Shown piece by piece: positions 4,546 through 7,028 of a stretch of DNA of 7,028 nt. The DNA is from an uncultured Clostridia bacterium (GTDB taxonomy: Bacteria; Bacillota; Clostridia; TANB77; CAG-465). The DNA lies in assembly GCA_947628575.1 (NCBI GenBank), contig CANRAK010000067.1, positions 1-7,028 on the forward strand. Reading direction: 5' to 3'. The first letter of the stretch is position 1. Every line of letters begins with the position of its first letter. Under the pieces are notes generated by a model. The model was given only the letters and a program-made list of their open reading frames with translations, made no database searches and was not told where the DNA came from. Position numbers and translations under genes: made by a program.

Positions 4546-6615
4546 CTATCTGTAGTAGTACGCTTCCATTGATTCTTTCCATGCTTTATTTACATTGTAC
4601 ATATTTATTGTTTTTGGAGTATCGTATCCACCCCACATACATGATGTAAGTTCGTTTGTAAATCCACAAGTCCAAATATCTTTGAAATCTGTAGTAGTAC
4701 CAGTTTTTAAGTAAGTCTGAATATTTGTTAGTGGTGCTCCTACAGCAGTACCATATTTTCCTACAGCGTCCATTGCTATTTTCATTTTGTCACTAGCTTC
4801 TTTAGATATAACTTGGTGTTCATTTGTATCTATAGTTATAATATCACCATTTATTTGCAACTTCTTTATTGTCGATATATTTTTATATACGCCATCGTTA
4901 TTAATAGCATTATATGCTTGAGTTAACTCAAATGGAGATACACCGTATGTTAAACCACCAAGACCTAGAGCAGGATAATATAAATCCTTTTCATCTATAG
5001 AAGTTATACCAAAACTTTTAGAATACTCAAGAGATCTCTCAAGGGTTACTTGTTGTAAAGTTCTTATTGCAGGTGTATTTAATGAATACGCTACTGCATC
5101 AATAACACTAATATTACCTCTAAATCGTCTATCTGCATTTCTTACTGACCAATTTGTATATCCATTAGATATAGTTAGTGGACCATCATAGATAGTACTT
5201 GTAGGCTCTAATATACCTAAATTAAATGCAGGTGAATATACTGTAATAGGTTTAATAGCAGAACCTGTTTGACGTGTCATTTTATACGCATGGTCAATTT
5301 GAGAGTTTGTTCTTGAACCAATAATTGCTAATACTTCACCGTTTCTAGATGTTATTACAGAACCTAATTCAAAATCTGGGAAATCTGTGTAATTTGAAGT
5401 AGCAATTTGGTACGCTCTGTTTTGTAAGTATTGGTCCATATTAAGAGTTAATTGCGTTCTACCATTTAATATAGTATCTAAAGCTTCTTCTTCTGAATAA
5501 TTGTATTTTTTAGATACTAATTCTATGGTTTGTGCCATTGCAACTTTTAAATACTGATTATATGCAGGATTGTTTTTTACTAGTTTACTTGAACCATTTG
5601 AAAATTCAATTTTAAAGTTAATAGCTTCTTCATATTCCTTTTTTGTTATTAAGGATAATTCTAACATCTTGTCTAAAACTAATTTTTGCCTTTTAAATAA
5701 CTTTTCTTTGTTTTTCTCGTTAGAATATGGATTTAAAGTTTCAGGCGAATTAGGTAAAGAGGCAAGAATTGCAGCTTGAGCTAAATTTAAATCTTTAGGC
5801 TCAATATTAAAGTAAGTTAAGGCAGCTTCATATATTCCATATGCACCATTACCATAGTATACTAGATTAATATAACTTGCTAGTATTTTTTCTTTTGGCC
5901 AGTGGTCTGTAAGATAAATAGCACTACCAATTTCTCGTGCTTTTCTTGAAGGTGAATGAGATTTATCTCCTGTAGCAATTTTAATTAATTGCTGCGTTAT
6001 TGTACTTCCACCAAAAGATGAGTCTCCTTTTACAAGATAGTTAAAAGTAGCATATAATAATCTGTTAATAGATATACCGTTATTATCATAAAAAGTTTCA
6101 TCTTCAATAGCAGTAAAGGTATCACTTACGTATTTAGGTAAAGTAGATATATCTGTATATACACTAGAGTATGTAGCTACCGAATCTTTTTTGCCAGTAT
6201 CAAAATATCCATACATAATGCAAATTTCATTTCCATCTTTATCGTATATATGAGGAACAGCATCAATATCTATTCTTGAAGTATCAAATCCTTTTTCATA
6301 CGAATTATACGCAATAGATAGATAAGGTATAAAAATAATACACATAACTACTATTACTATTATAATGAATATAATAAATGAAATTAAAAACCCTTTCTTT
6401 ACTTTAGATTTTTTCTTTGGTTTAGAACTCGGTTTTTTATGACTTCCTGTAGATATGATATCTGTATTTTTTTTGTTACTTTTTGAATGTCTTTCAAGAA
6501 ACTCTTTAGTAAAAGCAAATTCTTTTATGCGGGTACCAATAGATTTCTTTTCTTTTACTTGAGTACTTTTTGCATTATCATGACGCAAATCTTCCTTTTT
6601 TGAATAATTATTCAT
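4546..6615 (-). CDS. Bifunctional class A penicillin-binding protein (PBP1A type)
   Basis: It polymerises lipid II into glycan chains and cross-links the peptides, acting on the outer face of the membrane. Residues 1-74 are a long Lys/Ser-rich cytoplasmic tail; 75-103 form the single membrane anchor. The GT51 glycosyltransferase domain (about 120-300) has EDETFY (catalytic E171), GGSTITQQL (202-210), RKAREI (224-229) and KEKILASYINLVYYGNGAYG (241-260). The transpeptidase domain (about 415-670) has SAIK (active Ser452, Lys455), SLN (511-513) and KTGT (637-640). Both activities should therefore be intact. At 689 aa it is on the short side: it ends soon after the transpeptidase, without the long disordered or PASTA/FN3 tails of some relatives. 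Two Cys (650, 659) sit on neighbouring strands after KTG. GGAGGA lies five bases before the ATG. A sigma-A promoter is at 6675-6703, and the terminator begins right after the stop. Confidence 0.95.
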   Translation of the reverse strand: MNNYSKKEDLRHDNAKSTQVKEKKSIGTRIKEFAFTKEFLERHSKSNKKNTDIISTGSHKKPSSKPKKKSKVKKGFLISFIIFIIIVIVVMCIIFIPYLSIAYNSYEKGFDTSRIDIDAVPHIYDKDGNEICIMYGYFDTGKKDSVATYSSVYTDISTLPKYVSDTFTAIEDETFYDNNGISINRLLYATFNYLVKGDSSFGGSTITQQLIKIATGDKSHSPSRKAREIGSAIYLTDHWPKEKILASYINLVYYGNGAYGIYEAALTYFNIEPKDLNLAQAAILASLPNSPETLNPYSNEKNKEKLFKRQKLVLDKMLELSLITKKEYEEAINFKIEFSNGSSKLVKNNPAYNQYLKVAMAQTIELVSKKYNYSEEEALDTILNGRTQLTLNMDQYLQNRAYQIATSNYTDFPDFELGSVITSRNGEVLAIIGSRTNSQIDHAYKMTRQTGSAIKPITVYSPAFNLGILEPTSTIYDGPLTISNGYTNWSVRNADRRFRGNISVIDAVAYSLNTPAIRTLQQVTLERSLEYSKSFGITSIDEKDLYYPALGLGGLTYGVSPFELTQAYNAINNDGVYKNISTIKKLQINGDIITIDTNEHQVISKEASDKMKIAMDAVGKYGTAVGAPLTNIQTYLKTGTTTDFKDIWTCGFTNELTSCMWGGYDTPKTINMYNVNKAWKESMEAYYYR

Positions 6616-6674
6616 ATATATCCTCCATTTCCTTAAAATAATTTTTTAAAGATTTAATAATAAAATCCGATAGT

Positions 6675-6703
6675 ATTTTATCATTATATTACTTAAATGT
6701 CAA
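6675..6703 (-). promoter_or_regulatory. Sigma-A promoter of the penicillin-binding protein gene
   Basis: On the - strand a perfect TTGACA (6703-6698) is followed after exactly 17 bases by TAAAAT (6680-6675), with TG one base before the -10. Transcription should start near 6668, giving a leader of about 50 bases with GGAGGA at its end. Confidence 0.85.
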
Positions 6704-6786
6704 TAATTAATTTAGTAATAGTTTCCATAAAATACAAAAAACAAATTAGAAAAGTAAAATCCATTTAAGAAATAATTAAACAGAAT

Positions 6787-6820
6787 TTAACCTTACAAAA
6801 CTAATTCTATGTAAGGTTAA
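6787..6820. repeat. Perfect 10-bp inverted repeat, operator-like
   Basis: TTAACCTTAC (6787-6796) and GTAAGGTTAA (6811-6820) are exact reverse complements around a 14-base spacer. No T-run follows on either strand, so it is not an intrinsic terminator. It lies just upstream of an extended -10 (6829-6837), with the right half covering the place where a -35 should be. That suits a protein-binding site that controls this promoter. Confidence 0.5.
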
Positions 6821-6828
6821 TATCAGTA

Positions 6829-6837
6829 TGATATAAT
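6829..6837 (+). promoter_or_regulatory. Extended -10 promoter facing right
   Basis: TGATATAAT is a perfect TATAAT with the TG extension and is the same 9-mer as in the era promoter. The expected -35 position (about 6809-6814, ATGTAA) is poor, which fits an extended -10 promoter or one needing an activator. Transcription would start near 6844. Confidence 0.5.
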
Positions 6838-6843
6838 TAAAGT

Positions 6844-6984
6844 GTAGTTGTTTCTATATGGAAAGTAGATTTTATGAAAAATAAAAAAAGAACTAATACT
6901 AAATAATAACAAATAATAAAAACTAATAGTTTATAGTTATAATGGAATAGGGAGACATTAAATACAATGTTTCTCTATTTTTTT
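6844..6984 (+). ncRNA. Candidate short transcript of about 140 nt (small RNA or attenuated leader)
   Basis: The span runs from the start predicted by the extended -10 to the T-run of a strong terminator, with no credible gene between. Part of the interior can fold (AAACT/AGTTT near 6920-6932). The bases TGTTTCT at 6849-6855 partly copy the 3' arm of the terminator. I recognise no known RNA family: it does not look like 6S, SRP, tmRNA or a T-box. Expression is an inference from the promoter and terminator alone. The boundaries are approximate. Confidence 0.3.
6946..6984 (+). terminator. Intrinsic terminator facing right
   Basis: A 14-bp stem pairs 6946-6959 with 6966-6979, with two G-U pairs and a six-base loop (AAATAC), and runs into seven T at 6978-6984. 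On the opposite strand the stem is not followed by a T-run, so it works rightward only. No gene of normal size lies upstream on this strand. Confidence 0.8.
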
Positions 6985-7002
6985 ATACTATTTTTTATAC
7001 TA
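6979..7002 (+). repeat. Two tandem copies of a 12-bp unit
   Basis: TTTTTTATACTA occurs at 6979-6990 and again at 6991-7002, directly after the terminator stem. It is short and AT-rich and may have arisen by slippage. Confidence 0.5.
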
Positions 7003-7028
7003 TTTATATAACATTTTGTAACATACAA

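Larger units (their letters stand above)
6616..7028. other. 413-base stretch without a convincing protein gene
   Basis: Only tiny open frames occur on either strand. On the + strand the best are a 10-codon frame at 6874-6906 (MKNKKRTNTK) with a weak GGAAAG eight bases upstream, and an overlapping 8-codon frame from 6858. Neither looks conserved. The stretch holds the PBP promoter on its left, then a rightward unit made of an inverted repeat, an extended -10 and a terminator, and last an AT-rich tail with a short tandem repeat. Confidence 0.7.

Noticed and set aside
5570..5779. 69-codon open frame on the + strand
   Set aside because: It is antisense to the linker between the two domains of the penicillin-binding protein, with no ribosome binding site.
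6684..6703. TTGACA followed by TATAAT on the - strand upstream of the PBP gene
   Set aside because: The gap is only nine bases, too short for a promoter. The TAAAAT at 17 bases is the better partner.
6787..6820. The 10-bp inverted repeat as a terminator
   Set aside because: The loop is 14 bases and neither strand has a T-run after it; no gene ends nearby.
6858..6906. Tiny frames of 8 and 10 codons in the right-end unit as genes
   Set aside because: They have weak or no ribosome binding sites and low-complexity Lys/Asn content. They could at most be leader peptides.
1..7028. CRISPR arrays, insertion sequences, tRNA or rRNA genes, phage attachment sites
   Set aside because: I saw no regularly spaced repeats, no transposase fragment, no tRNA-like cloverleaf with a CCA end and no rRNA core sequence. 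The gene content is chromosomal housekeeping plus the small-protein operon.

Overview
The window is AT-rich (below about 30% GC by eye). It uses TGA as a stop and TGG for Trp, with AGA-heavy arginine, strong GGAGG-type ribosome binding sites and sigma-A promoters of the TTGACA-N17-TATAAT kind. Together with the era-yqzL-recO order this points to a low-GC Bacillota, most likely a Clostridia-type anaerobe. A good match to a sigma-K promoter hints that it forms spores; that is an inference from one promoter.

Left part (1-1638). The last codons of a + strand gene run into a hairpin at about 48-77. The same hairpin ends a compact leftward operon of three small genes: a 106-aa Cys-containing protein (816-496), an 89-aa Cys-rich beta-type protein that looks like its paralogue (491-222), and a 50-aa single-helix protein (229-77) whose start overlaps the stop of the gene before it. 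The operon has a candidate sigma-K promoter (838-865) and an inverted repeat joining the -35 region to the first Shine-Dalgarno. Upstream of it, a separate leftward gene with three S1-like domains (1638-907) has its own near-perfect sigma-A promoter and its own terminator.

Middle part (1778-4545). A rightward operon holds era (ribosome assembly GTPase), yqzL (small conserved protein, overlapping recO by 50 bases), recO (recombination mediator with a four-Cys zinc site) and a 284-aa membrane-anchored protein of unknown function. It ends at a strong two-way hairpin shared with the convergent gene on the right. The era-yqzL-recO core is the usual Bacillota housekeeping block.

Right part (4546-7028). 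A leftward 689-aa bifunctional class A penicillin-binding protein carries complete glycosyltransferase and transpeptidase motifs and has its own TTGACA-N17-TAAAAT promoter. The last 413 bases hold no convincing protein gene. They do hold a perfect 10-bp inverted repeat, an extended -10 promoter facing right, and a strong terminator about 110 bases after the predicted transcript start. Together these could make a short RNA of about 140 nt or the attenuated leader of a gene beyond the window.

The least explained parts are the three-gene small-protein operon with its possible read-through silencing hairpin, and the short transcription unit at the right end.
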